Assembly (NCBI GenBank): GCA_024236055.1
Contig: JACKLF010000001.1
Coordinates: 372,001 to 436,000, forward strand
Length of the DNA: 64,000 nucleotides
Source: Alphaproteobacteria bacterium
GTDB lineage: Bacteria; Pseudomonadota; Alphaproteobacteria; Micropepsales; Micropepsaceae
Direction: 5' to 3'
Shown one piece after another: positions 36,312-46,669 of the stretch. The notes below the pieces were generated by a model. That model saw only the letters and a program-made list of their open reading frames with translations. It did no database searches and was not told where the DNA came from. The position numbers and the translations under genes were made by a program. Within the stretch, counting starts at the first letter, position 1. Every line of letters begins with the position of its first letter.

Positions 36312-38012
36312 ATGGGACAGGGACCGCTCCTGCCGCTCCTCCCCGAGCTTGTCCGGGCAGGCCTCCGGCGGGCGGCAACGCCCTTGCGCGTGGCCTGGCG
36401 CGGCGGCTGGGTCTATCGCCGTTTCCTCAAGGGCCAGCTTGCCGACCATATCGTTTTCTATCCCTGGGATGCGGCGCCGCGCCGTCTGGAAGATGCCGAC
36501 AGCCTCCTGCGCGGGCGTTTCCGCTTCCATGGGCAGGTGGTCGATGTACCCGCCGGCGTGTCGGTGTTCGACCTGCCGCCGCCCAATCGCGCCTGGCATG
36601 AGGCGCTGCACAGTTTTCAGTGGCTGCCAGCCCTGTCCACCGCAGGCGGCGAACCGGCGCGGCGGCTGGCCACAAACCTGATCGGCCAATGGGTGCGCCG
36701 TTACGGCCATTACAGCGAGCCGGTCTGGCTGGCGCACATCATGGCGCGGCGGCTGGCCAACATTTTCAGCCATGGCCGGCTGGTGGTGCTGAATTCCGAA
36801 CTGATGTGGCGCTCGCGCCTGTTCGTGTCGCTGCGCGAACAATCGCGCATGCTGGAGCGCATCTGCCAGGAAGCGCCGGATGGGCTGCCGCGGCTGGAGG
36901 CTGCCGCGGTGCTGGCGTTGTCGGGCATCTGCCTGGACGACAGCGAAAAGCGGCTGGAGACGGGACTTCAGCGGCTGGAGGCCGAACTGGCGCGGCAGAT
37001 CCTGCCCGACGGCGGCCATGTCAGCCGCTCGCCCGAGGCGCTGCTGACCGCATACCGCCATGTCATCATGGTGATGGAGTCGCTCAGCGCCATCGGCCAG
37101 GAACCGCCGCACACGGTGCGCAATGCCCATGACCGCATGGCCCCGATGCTGCGCTTCTTCCGGCACGGCGACGGGGCGCTGGGGCTGTTTCACGGCGGCA
37201 GCGAATGCGATCCGCGCATGGTGGCGGGCCTGCTGGCGCGCGACGACATTCGCGGCCAGCCATTTTTTCATGCCCGCCACAGCGGCTTTCAGCGCCTGTC
37301 GGCCTCACGCAGCCTGTGCCTGATCGATTGCGGCAAGCCGGCGGCGGGGGCTTTTTCGCTGGAGGCCCATGCCAGCACCGGCGCATTGGAGCTGAGTTCG
37401 GGCGGCGACAGGATGGTGGTCAATTGCGGCACCGGCGGACTGGCGCACGAAAACTGGAACGCCGCGCTCAGGGCGACCGCGGCGCATTCCACCGTCACCG
37501 TGGCCGATACATCCAGCGCCGCGATCCTGCCGGCGGGCCTGGCGCGCGATCTTCTGGGGCCGCGCCTGACGGGCGGGCCGCGCGAGGCGATTTCACGCCG
37601 GGTCGAGACCGCTCAGGGCTGGTCGGTGGAAACCATGCATGATGGCTATGTGGACGCCTTCGGCGTGCGCCATGAGCGCAAGGTGACAATGTCGCCCCAG
37701 GGCCTGTCGGTCACCGGCAGCGACCGGCTGGTGCCCGCCGGCGGCGCCTTCAAACCGGGGCTGGGCTATGCGGTGCGCTTTCACATCCATCCGGACGTGC
37801 GGGTCTCCCGGCTGGAGGGCGGGGCGATCCTGCTCAAGCTGCCGGGCGGCGAGGGCTGGCGTTTCCGCGCCGGGGGCGGGCAACTGGGCGTCGAGGAAAG
37901 CGTCTATCTGGGCGGCGGTTTCGTGCGACGGGCCGAGCAGCTGGTGATCACCGGCAGCATGAAGGAGGCTCCCGCCGACATCGCCTGGGTGTTCGAACAG
38001 GTCCGGGGCTGA
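36312..38012 (+). CDS. heparinase II/III family protein
   Basis: 566-residue protein: an alpha-helical toroid (about 30-330, with YGHYSEPVWLAHIMARRLAN) and a C-terminal beta-sandwich of the Hepar_II_III type (about 340-560, including LELSSGGDRMVVNCGTGGLA). No signal peptide is evident. Family enzymes cleave uronic-acid polysaccharides, but in alphaproteobacteria this copy next to rpe is near-universal and its true substrate is unknown. The start is ATG 36312, one base after the rpe stop. The usual next gene, purH, is absent; sdhB is found instead. Confidence 0.88.
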   Translation: MGQGPLLPLLPELVRAGLRRAATPLRVAWRGGWVYRRFLKGQLADHIVFYPWDAAPRRLEDADSLLRGRFRFHGQVVDVPAGVSVFDLPPPNRAWHEALHSFQWLPALSTAGGEPARRLATNLIGQWVRRYGHYSEPVWLAHIMARRLANIFSHGRLVVLNSELMWRSRLFVSLREQSRMLERICQEAPDGLPRLEAAAVLALSGICLDDSEKRLETGLQRLEAELARQILPDGGHVSRSPEALLTAYRHVIMVMESLSAIGQEPPHTVRNAHDRMAPMLRFFRHGDGALGLFHGGSECDPRMVAGLLARDDIRGQPFFHARHSGFQRLSASRSLCLIDCGKPAAGAFSLEAHASTGALELSSGGDRMVVNCGTGGLAHENWNAALRATAAHSTVTVADTSSAAILPAGLARDLLGPRLTGGPREAISRRVETAQGWSVETMHDGYVDAFGVRHERKVTMSPQGLSVTGSDRLVPAGGAFKPGLGYAVRFHIHPDVRVSRLEGGAILLKLPGGEGWRFRAGGGQLGVEESVYLGGGFVRRAEQLVITGSMKEAPADIAWVFEQVRG

Positions 38013-38208
38013 GGCGTTTTTCCACCAGCCTTCGAATCGCTGGACCGGGCCCCGCCCGATCCGCTAAACCCGGCCTGTTCCCGTTGGGATACCGAAAAGC
38101 CGCGCGGCAGCTATTCCCGCCACGGGCGTTTGCCGGGCCCGGTGGGCATGGCAGACTGGCCGGGTCGGGCCCGTTTTTGCCTTTGGACATGCGTTGGGAG
38201 ATGCGTTG

Positions 38209-39003
38209 ATGGTCGAGATCATGCTGCCGAAAGCCAGCCGGGTGCGCAAAGGCAAGACCTGGCCCGCACCGGCCGCCGCCAATGGCAAAAAGCCCAAGCG
38301 GTCCAAGGAGTTCAAGGTCTATCGCTACAATCCGGATGAAGACGGAAACCCGGTCATGGACACCTATACGGTGGACCTGGACAGCTGTGGGCCGATGGTT
38401 CTGGACGCGCTGATCAAGATCAAGAACGAGATCGATCCCACCCTGAGCTTCCGCCGCTCCTGCCGCGAAGGGGTCTGCGGTTCCTGCGCGATGAACATTG
38501 CCGGTGGCAACACCCTGGCCTGCACCAAGGCGATCAGCGACGTGTCGGGCGCGGTCAGCGTCTATCCCCTGCCGCACATGCCGGTGGTCAAGGACCTGGT
38601 GCCGGACCTGACCGGATTCTATGCCCAGTACGCCTCCATCCAGCCCTTCCTGCAGACCAAGTCGGCGGAGCCGGAAAAGGAATGGAAACAGTCGCCGGAA
38701 GACCGCGCCAAGCTGGACGGGCTGTATGAGTGCATCCTGTGCGCCAGCTGCTCGACCTCGTGCCCCAGCTACTGGTGGAATTCCGAACGCTATCTGGGCC
38801 CGGCGGCGCTGCTGCAATCCTATCGCTGGCTGATCGACAGCCGCGACGAGGAGACCGGAGCGCGCCTGGACGATCTGGAAGATCCCTTCCGCCTTTATCG
38901 CTGCCACACGATCATGAACTGCACCAATACCTGCCCCAAGGGGCTGAACCCGGCGGAAGCCATCGCCGAGATCAAGCAGATGATGGTCAAGCGGAAGGCC
39001 TGA
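38209..39003 (+). CDS. sdhB: succinate dehydrogenase iron-sulfur subunit
   Basis: Electron-transfer subunit of complex II. The 264-residue protein has a 2Fe-2S domain (CREGVCGSCAMNIAGGNTLA plus the next Cys) and a C-terminal domain with the 4Fe-4S and 3Fe-4S ligands (CILCASCSTSCPSYW and CHTIMNCTNTCPKGLNP). GGGAG lies eight bases ahead of ATG 38209. Unlike the common sdhCDAB order, sdhB here is about 5 kb from sdhA and on the other strand, in its own unit with a beta carbonic anhydrase gene, so its expression must be matched separately. Confidence 0.97.
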   Translation: MVEIMLPKASRVRKGKTWPAPAAANGKKPKRSKEFKVYRYNPDEDGNPVMDTYTVDLDSCGPMVLDALIKIKNEIDPTLSFRRSCREGVCGSCAMNIAGGNTLACTKAISDVSGAVSVYPLPHMPVVKDLVPDLTGFYAQYASIQPFLQTKSAEPEKEWKQSPEDRAKLDGLYECILCASCSTSCPSYWWNSERYLGPAALLQSYRWLIDSRDEETGARLDDLEDPFRLYRCHTIMNCTNTCPKGLNPAEAIAEIKQMMVKRKA

Positions 39004-39008
39004 TCCCA

Positions 39009-39641
39009 ATGGCTTTTCCGGACAGGCTGACCAAGGGCTATCGCACCTTCCTGGGCGGACGCTTCGCTGACGAGCAGGACCGCTATCGTGACCTGGCGGC
39101 GACCGGCCAGTCGCCCTCCATCATGGTGATCGGCTGTGTCGACAGCCGCGTGTCGCCGGAAGTGATCTTCGATGCCGCGCCGGGCGAGATCCTGGTGGCG
39201 CGCAATGTCGCCAACCTGGTGCCGGCTTACGAGGCCGGCGGCGGTCAGCATGGCGCCAGCGCGGCGCTGGAATTCGCCGTGCGCGCCCTGCAGGTAAAGC
39301 ACATTGTCGTGCTGGGGCATGCCTTCTGCGGCGGCATCCGCGCCTTTGCCACCGACGCCGCGCCGCTGAGCGAAAGCGATTTCATCGGCAAATGGGTCAG
39401 CCAGATCGCGCCCGCGGCCGCGGCACTGGCCCAGCCCAAGTCAGACGATGACGACTATCTGCACAAGCTGGAATTCGCCTCGGTCACGCTGTCGCTGAAG
39501 AACCTGATGACCTTTCCCTTCGTCGCCGCGGCGGTCGAGAAGGGCGAACTGCAACTGCACGGCGCCTATTTCGGCGTCGCATCGGGCAAGCTGCTGGTGC
39601 GTAATCCCCAAAGCGGCGACTTCGAGCCTGTTGCGGGCTAA
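39009..39641 (+). CDS. beta-class carbonic anhydrase
   Basis: 210-residue zinc enzyme that hydrates CO2 to bicarbonate. The ligands are visible: CVDSRVSP at residues 43-50 (Cys43, Asp45, Arg47) and GHAFCGG at 103-109 (His104, Cys107). The fold is otherwise standard (ARNVANLVPAYEAGGGQHGA). It begins five bases after sdhB stops, so the two are likely co-transcribed, linking bicarbonate supply with respiratory carbon flow by position. It converges with a small exported protein, their ends overlapping by four bases. Confidence 0.95.
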   Translation: MAFPDRLTKGYRTFLGGRFADEQDRYRDLAATGQSPSIMVIGCVDSRVSPEVIFDAAPGEILVARNVANLVPAYEAGGGQHGASAALEFAVRALQVKHIVVLGHAFCGGIRAFATDAAPLSESDFIGKWVSQIAPAAAALAQPKSDDDDYLHKLEFASVTLSLKNLMTFPFVAAAVEKGELQLHGAYFGVASGKLLVRNPQSGDFEPVAG

Positions 39642-39982
39642 CTGCGCGGGGCGTCGGCCACCACGCGCTCACCGTCGAAGCTGGCCTGGCTCGCCAGGAT
39701 GCTTTGCGTCGGCGCGCCGTTTGCCGGCTGGCCGTTCACCTGGCGGCCATTTTCCAGACGGATCGTGACGCTCCACACCATGCCGTCGCCGGTCGGCGTG
39801 ACGCCGCTGATGCTGCCGATGCGCTCGCCATGAATGTCGAAAACCGGCTTGGCGGTGATGGCGGCGACATGCACCCGCGACAGGCTGTTCAGCGCTTCGG
39901 GGGCGATGCCGTCTTCCTGTGCCTGTGCAGGCAGGACGGCAACGGCTAACAGCCCGCCGATAATGACAAAATCCCGTACCAT
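39638..39982 (-). CDS. hypothetical exported protein
   Basis: 114 residues: signal peptide (about 1-21, FVIIGGLLAVAVLPAQAQ) and a small beta-rich domain (VFDIHGERIGSISGVTPTGD, then VWSVTIRLENGRQVNG) that is reminiscent of a PRC barrel, though I cannot confirm it. The start is ATG 39982. The leader contains two interleaved perfect stems at 40034-40083, so this gene may be under RNA-structure control. No close neighbour on its strand except the ferritin-like gene 122 bases upstream. Confidence 0.68.
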   Translation of the reverse strand: MVRDFVIIGGLLAVAVLPAQAQEDGIAPEALNSLSRVHVAAITAKPVFDIHGERIGSISGVTPTGDGMVWSVTIRLENGRQVNGQPANGAPTQSILASQASFDGERVVADAPRS

Positions 39983-40033
39983 GTGACCCAATGCCTTTTT
40001 CTTGAAGAAAAGTCTTTTATTGGAAATGCGCAC

Positions 40034-40083
40034 GGGCCCGGCGGTGTTCCGCAAGGTTGCCGGGCCCAGGGGGAACCTTGCGG
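40034..40083. other. two interleaved perfect stems (pseudoknot-like or switching structure)
   Basis: GGGCCCGGC (40034-40042) pairs with GCCGGGCCC (40059-40067), while CCGCAAGGTT (40049-40058) pairs with AACCTTGCGG (40074-40083). The order 1-2-1'-2' means the two helices either exclude each other or form an H-type pseudoknot. On the minus strand it lies between the ferritin-like stop (40105) and the next start (39982). Confidence 0.7.
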
Positions 40084-40104
40084 CAAATGCGGCCGGGCGC
40101 GTTG

Positions 40105-40944
40105 TCAGGCCGTCTTGGACTGCATTCGGCGCCACAAAATCGCGCCCATCATGTTGGCCATCCAGCCATGGGGATCGGCGCCGACGGCCTTGACCACCAT
40201 CTGCACCAGTTTCTGGATATGCTTGCGGTTGTAGATCGCCATGGAGGTGGCGGCCGAGGCACGGGAATATTTCTTGCGGTTGTAGGGTAGAACCGCTTCC
40301 TGCGATGCCGGGACATTGGCGCAGTAATAGGCATAGGCCAGTTCGTCATCGTCGCTTTCGCGCACCCGGCCGATGGCGATCATCAGCTTGGCCCAGAAGC
40401 TGAGGTCCGGTTCGGGCTGGGCGTGCAGCGTGTCGTAGAACAGCTTGTAGTGGCGGTATTCGTCGGCGGCGATGCGGCCCGCAATCTCCTGCAGCACAGG
40501 CTCCTCGGACGCATCGCGCATGGCCGAGTAATAGGAGGAGGTGCCGCTTTCCACCACGCAGCGCGCGATCATCTCGCCGCGGCGCGAGCCGCGCACGCTC
40601 TGGGCGCTGTCGCCGGAAAAATGGGGCGGGGTATAGCCCTTGCGGAAACGGGCAAAGGCTTCATCCAGCCTGAATTCCGGGTCTGCCATCTCGGCCCAGC
40701 GGCCCAGCGCCTTGCCGTGCTGGGCTTCTTCGCGGCCCCACTGCTCGATCGCGTCCAGCGTCGCCTGGCCGGCATCGGCGAAGACGCGCTTCAGATAGGT
40801 GACATAGTCGGGGGCGTTGTACTCGACCAGGGCGGCGGCTTTGACCGCGGCCAGCAGGCCGGGCGCGACCTTGTCGGCCTCGAACAGGGACCAGTGGACA
40901 TCGTCCAGGCCCCAACCCTGCTTGTAGACGGCAACACCCGTCAT
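40105..40944 (-). CDS. ferritin-like domain protein
   Basis: 279-residue four-helix-bundle protein with a rubrerythrin/ferritin-like diiron pattern: EQWGREEAQHGKALGRW (ExxxH), VVESGTSSYYSAM (E) and IAADEYRHYKLFYD (ExxH). This combination fits a carboxylate-bridged diiron centre. No signal peptide, so it is cytoplasmic. The start is ATG 40944 with GGGAG nine bases ahead. Members of this group are poorly characterised oxidases or hydroxylases; substrate unknown. A structured intergenic region follows its stop. Confidence 0.82.
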   Translation of the reverse strand: MTGVAVYKQGWGLDDVHWSLFEADKVAPGLLAAVKAAALVEYNAPDYVTYLKRVFADAGQATLDAIEQWGREEAQHGKALGRWAEMADPEFRLDEAFARFRKGYTPPHFSGDSAQSVRGSRRGEMIARCVVESGTSSYYSAMRDASEEPVLQEIAGRIAADEYRHYKLFYDTLHAQPEPDLSFWAKLMIAIGRVRESDDDELAYAYYCANVPASQEAVLPYNRKKYSRASAATSMAIYNRKHIQKLVQMVVKAVGADPHGWMANMMGAILWRRMQSKTA

Positions 40945-41133
40945 GACCGGCTCCCTCACTGGAACGCCTTATAGCAAAGACATCCGCGCCCGCGAAGCGA
41001 ACGCAAACCGAGGGTTAGCGGGCTTCGGGGGGCGGGCGCAATGGTTTTGATGGGGGTAAAACCCTTGAAAACCTGCAAGTTTACGGGGGCTACGGCGTTT
41101 TCTGAGCCGGGTGCCGGCGATTGCCGGACCGAC

Positions 41134-41532
41134 CTAGAAAGCCGCGCGGACCAGCTTCAGGTCGTCCACCATCTGGGCCGCACGCTGGCGGGCGGCGTCC
41201 GTCTTGGCGGCGATCTCGTCTTCCTGGGCGTCCTTGATGCGCTGATCCAGCACCGCCAGGTCCAGCTCGGTCATCGGGATGGCTTCCTCGGCCAGCACGG
41301 TGATCTTCTCCGGATTGATCTCGGCAAAGCCGCCGCGGATGAAATAGCGGTCGTCCTTGCCGTCGATCTCCACATCGATCATGCCGGCGCGCAGGGTCGA
41401 GACCAGCGGGCTGTGCCCCGCCATCACGCCCATATAGCCTTCCGTGCCGGGCACGGTGACCATGTCGGCGGCGCAGGAGAGCAGAAGCTTCTCCGGCGAA
41501 ACCAGGTCGAAGGCGATCTTGTTCGCTGCCAT
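41134..41532 (-). CDS. atpC: ATP synthase F1 epsilon subunit
   Basis: 132-residue central-stalk subunit that couples gamma rotation to the c-ring and inhibits ATP hydrolysis. It shows the N-terminal beta sandwich: FDLVSPEKLLLSCAADMVTV, EGYMGVMAGHSPLVSTLRAG and a short C-terminal helix pair. It follows atpD after three bases and ends the atpHAGDC operon. A small GC-rich inverted repeat (CCGGC-GATT-GCCGG, near 41116-41129) sits just past its stop and may end the transcript. Confidence 0.96.
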   Translation of the reverse strand: MAANKIAFDLVSPEKLLLSCAADMVTVPGTEGYMGVMAGHSPLVSTLRAGMIDVEIDGKDDRYFIRGGFAEINPEKITVLAEEAIPMTELDLAVLDQRIKDAQEDEIAAKTDAARQRAAQMVDDLKLVRAAF

Positions 41533-41535
41533 TGG

Positions 41536-43008
<1,473 letters not shown>

Positions 43009-43051
43009 GGCTTTCTCTTTCCTTCAACGGTTCAGCTTGCGCTTGAACCCA

Positions 43052-43122
43052 TTTCATTGCGGCGGTCCGGCTTTCGCCTAACGCCTTGTTTCATTGCGGC
43101 GGCCCGGCTGCCGCCTAACGCC
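43052..43122. repeat. 34-bp tandem duplication between atpG and atpD
   Basis: Copies at 43052-43085 and 43089-43122, each beginning TTTCATTGCGGCGG and ending CGCCTAACGCC, differ at three positions. The pair fills most of the atpG-atpD spacer, immediately after the atpG stop. It is non-coding; recent duplication is likely. Confidence 0.85.
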
Positions 43123-43123
43123 G

Positions 43124-43984
43124 CTAGACGGCGGCGGCGCCGGAGATGATTTCAATCAGTTCCTTGGTGATCTGGGCCTGACGGGTGCGGTTCATCTGGA
43201 TCGTCAGGGCCTTGATCAGGTCGCCCGCATTGCGGGTCGCATTGTCCATGGCAGTCATCTGGCTGGCGAAGAAGCCGGCATTGTTTTCCAGCATCGCCGA
43301 CAGAATCTGGATCGAGATGTTCTGGGGCAGCAGCGCCTCCAGGATCGTGTCCTCGTCCGGCTCATAGTCGTAGAAGGGGGCGGTGCCCCCGGTCTCGACC
43401 TCGGCCGGGATCAGCTGCAGCACGCGCGGGGTCTGGCTGACCACCGACTTGAACGAGGAATGAACCAGCGTGACCACGTCGAACTCGCCCGCCATATAGG
43501 CGTCCAGCACGCGCTGGGCGATCGGCTTGACCTTGGCCAGGTCGGGGGTCTTCAGGCCCACCTCATAGGTGTCGATGATGCGCTCGCCGAAGCTGCGGCG
43601 CAGCTGGTCGCGCGCCTTGCGGCCCACGGTGATGATCTTCACATCCTTGCCGGCCGCGATCAGCGCGCTGATCTTCTCGCGCGCGGCGCGCACGATCGAG
43701 GAGTTGAAGCCGCCGGCCAACCCGCGGTCGGAGGTGGCCACGATCACCAGATGCCGCTGGTCCCTGCCGGTGCCGGCCAGCAGCAGCGGCGCCGAGGGGC
43801 CGGACACGCCGGCCGCCAGGTTGGCGATCACGCCGGCCATGCGTGCGGCATAGGGGCGGGCGGCTTCCGCCGCCATCTGGGCGCGGCGCAGCTTGGCCGC
43901 CGCCACCATCTGAAGCGCCTTGGTGATCTTCTGCGTGGACTTCACGCTTCCGATCCGTGTGCGCATTTCCTTTACGGATGCCAT
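43124..43984 (-). CDS. atpG: ATP synthase F1 gamma subunit
   Basis: 286-residue rotor subunit. The N-terminus (MASVKEMRTRIGSVKSTQKI) and C-terminus (AMDNATRNAGDLIKALTIQM then NRTRQAQITKELIEIISGAA) form the coiled coil inside the alpha3beta3 ring; the middle is the Rossmann-like domain (VIVATSDRGLAGGFNSSIVR). Clean reading frame. It lies 15 bases after atpA and precedes atpD with a tandem-repeat spacer, in the standard alphaproteobacterial F1 order. Confidence 0.98.
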   Translation of the reverse strand: MASVKEMRTRIGSVKSTQKITKALQMVAAAKLRRAQMAAEAARPYAARMAGVIANLAAGVSGPSAPLLLAGTGRDQRHLVIVATSDRGLAGGFNSSIVRAAREKISALIAAGKDVKIITVGRKARDQLRRSFGERIIDTYEVGLKTPDLAKVKPIAQRVLDAYMAGEFDVVTLVHSSFKSVVSQTPRVLQLIPAEVETGGTAPFYDYEPDEDTILEALLPQNISIQILSAMLENNAGFFASQMTAMDNATRNAGDLIKALTIQMNRTRQAQITKELIEIISGAAAV

Positions 43985-43999
43985 CGCGCGTCAGACCCT

Positions 44000-45532
<1,533 letters not shown>

Positions 45533-45625
45533 CGTCTGGTTCCTTCATTCTCGTTCTGCCTGACCCGATCCTGGGCGAGGCGTTTAATCGTGTGGCCCGT
45601 TGCTGGTGCACCGGGTATTTCTCAT

Positions 45626-45773
45626 TCCGGCCCTCGCTTGCGCTCGGGCGTTCGTCACTTGCCGCTCACCGGCCTTATGGTGATGCGGCCCAATCTCTCC
45701 GGCCCGTCGCTTATGCTCCGGGCGTTCGTCACTCGAAACGGTCCACTGGACCGTTTCGTTGGCCTACGGCCAA
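45626..45773. repeat. duplicated palindromic element in the atpH-atpA spacer
   Basis: A block of 34-36 bases (TCCGGCCC...GGGCGTTCGTCACT) occurs at 45626-45659 and 45698-45733. The second copy is followed by a perfect 11-base stem with a three-base loop (45734-45758, CGAAACGGTCC paired with its complement) and by TTGGCC-TAC-GGCCAA (45759-45773). The first copy is followed by a decayed version. It looks like an interspersed intergenic repeat that inserted in the operon. Confidence 0.75.
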
Positions 45774-45780
45774 TCGTTCC

Positions 45781-46338
45781 TCACCCCTTCATGGCCGCAC
45801 GCAGCCCATCGAGCTTTGTGCGAAGGGACGTATCGATCATGCGCGAGCCGACCTTGACGACCAGTCCGCCCAGAAGGGCGGGGTCAACACGGGCGTTCAG
45901 GCGCGGCTCGCGGCCCAGGCGGGCCTTGAGCACGGATTTCAGCTCGGCGATTTCGCCATCCTTGAGCGGGCGCGCGGCGGTGACTTCCGCCTCGGTCTCG
46001 CCCTTGGCGCGCGCCACCAGCCGTTCGAAGGCGGCAATGATGTCTTCCAGCGCGAACAGGCGGCGCTTGTGGGCGACGGTCAGCACGAATTTGGTCGAAA
46101 GCGGCGAGGTGCCCAGCAGCGCGAGCACGGGCTCCAGCGCCTTGGCCTGTTCTTCGGCACCAAACACAGGCGATTTGACCAGCCGGGCCAGGTCGGCGCT
46201 CTCCTGCATGGCCTTTCTGAGGACCGTCAGATCGGCGCTAACAGTGTCCACCGCGCCCTGATCGCGGGCCAGTTCGAACACGGCCGTGGCGTAGCGTCCC
46301 GCCAGTCCCGTTTCCGCCTTTTCGCTCGTCACATTCAT
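45781..46338 (-). CDS. atpH: ATP synthase F1 delta subunit
   Basis: 185-residue peripheral-stalk protein (OSCP) that ties the F1 head to the b subunits. The N-terminal six-helix domain begins GLAGRYATAVFELARDQGAV; the C-terminal part contains KRRLFALEDIIAAFERLVAR and ends with the family's VGSRMIDTSLRTKLDGLRAA. It is the first gene of the operon. Its promoter should lie in the AT-rich stretch at about 46385-46425, which is divergent from amt. Confidence 0.96.
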   Translation of the reverse strand: MNVTSEKAETGLAGRYATAVFELARDQGAVDTVSADLTVLRKAMQESADLARLVKSPVFGAEEQAKALEPVLALLGTSPLSTKFVLTVAHKRRLFALEDIIAAFERLVARAKGETEAEVTAARPLKDGEIAELKSVLKARLGREPRLNARVDPALLGGLVVKVGSRMIDTSLRTKLDGLRAAMKG

Positions 46339-46669
46339 CCTTTGCGGCTCCCGGAAATGCGCCTCTCCGGCCGCCGTCGCGCTGTGGTGTAATATATTGA
46401 TTTATTTGACATATTTTTAGCGCCCACGAGTCACCCCAACAGGCGCGGTGCCAGTTAGCATGGGCATTACCCCGGCGCAATATTGCCGGCATGGCCATGC
46501 TGTCGCGGGCATTTGTCAGGGCGGTGACAGTGCTCACCGGCGCTTTGCCGCACGAGGGGCCCTTGCCAGTCCGCCCCGCTGTGGACACTCTGCACAACAA
46601 TTAGGCACGTCATTTTGCCCTTATCGCGGGCAATGTGATGAAGAACAGATCGTTTTGTGGGGGAACGCG
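46339..46669. other. divergent promoter region between atpH and amt
   Basis: No gene is supported. An AT-rich patch at about 46388-46422 (TAATATATTGATTTATTTGA) is the likeliest promoter zone for atpH. Farther toward amt are the inverted repeat GGTGA-N6-TCACC (near 46525-46540) and a stretch resembling a sigma-54 promoter (GGCACG at 46604, TTTGC at 46614) but with one base too many between the invariant GG and GC, so I do not call it. Confidence 0.55.

Noticed and set aside
43052..43122. Tandem repeat between atpG and atpD as a CRISPR array
   Set aside because: There are only two units, spaced by three bases, with no spacers and no cas genes.
46595..46625. A sigma-54-like promoter (GGCACG then TTTGC) upstream of amt
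   Set aside because: The invariant GG and GC are 11 bases apart here, while functional sites need 10, and no clear NtrC sites were seen. Attractive for an ammonium transporter, but the spacing rule is strict.
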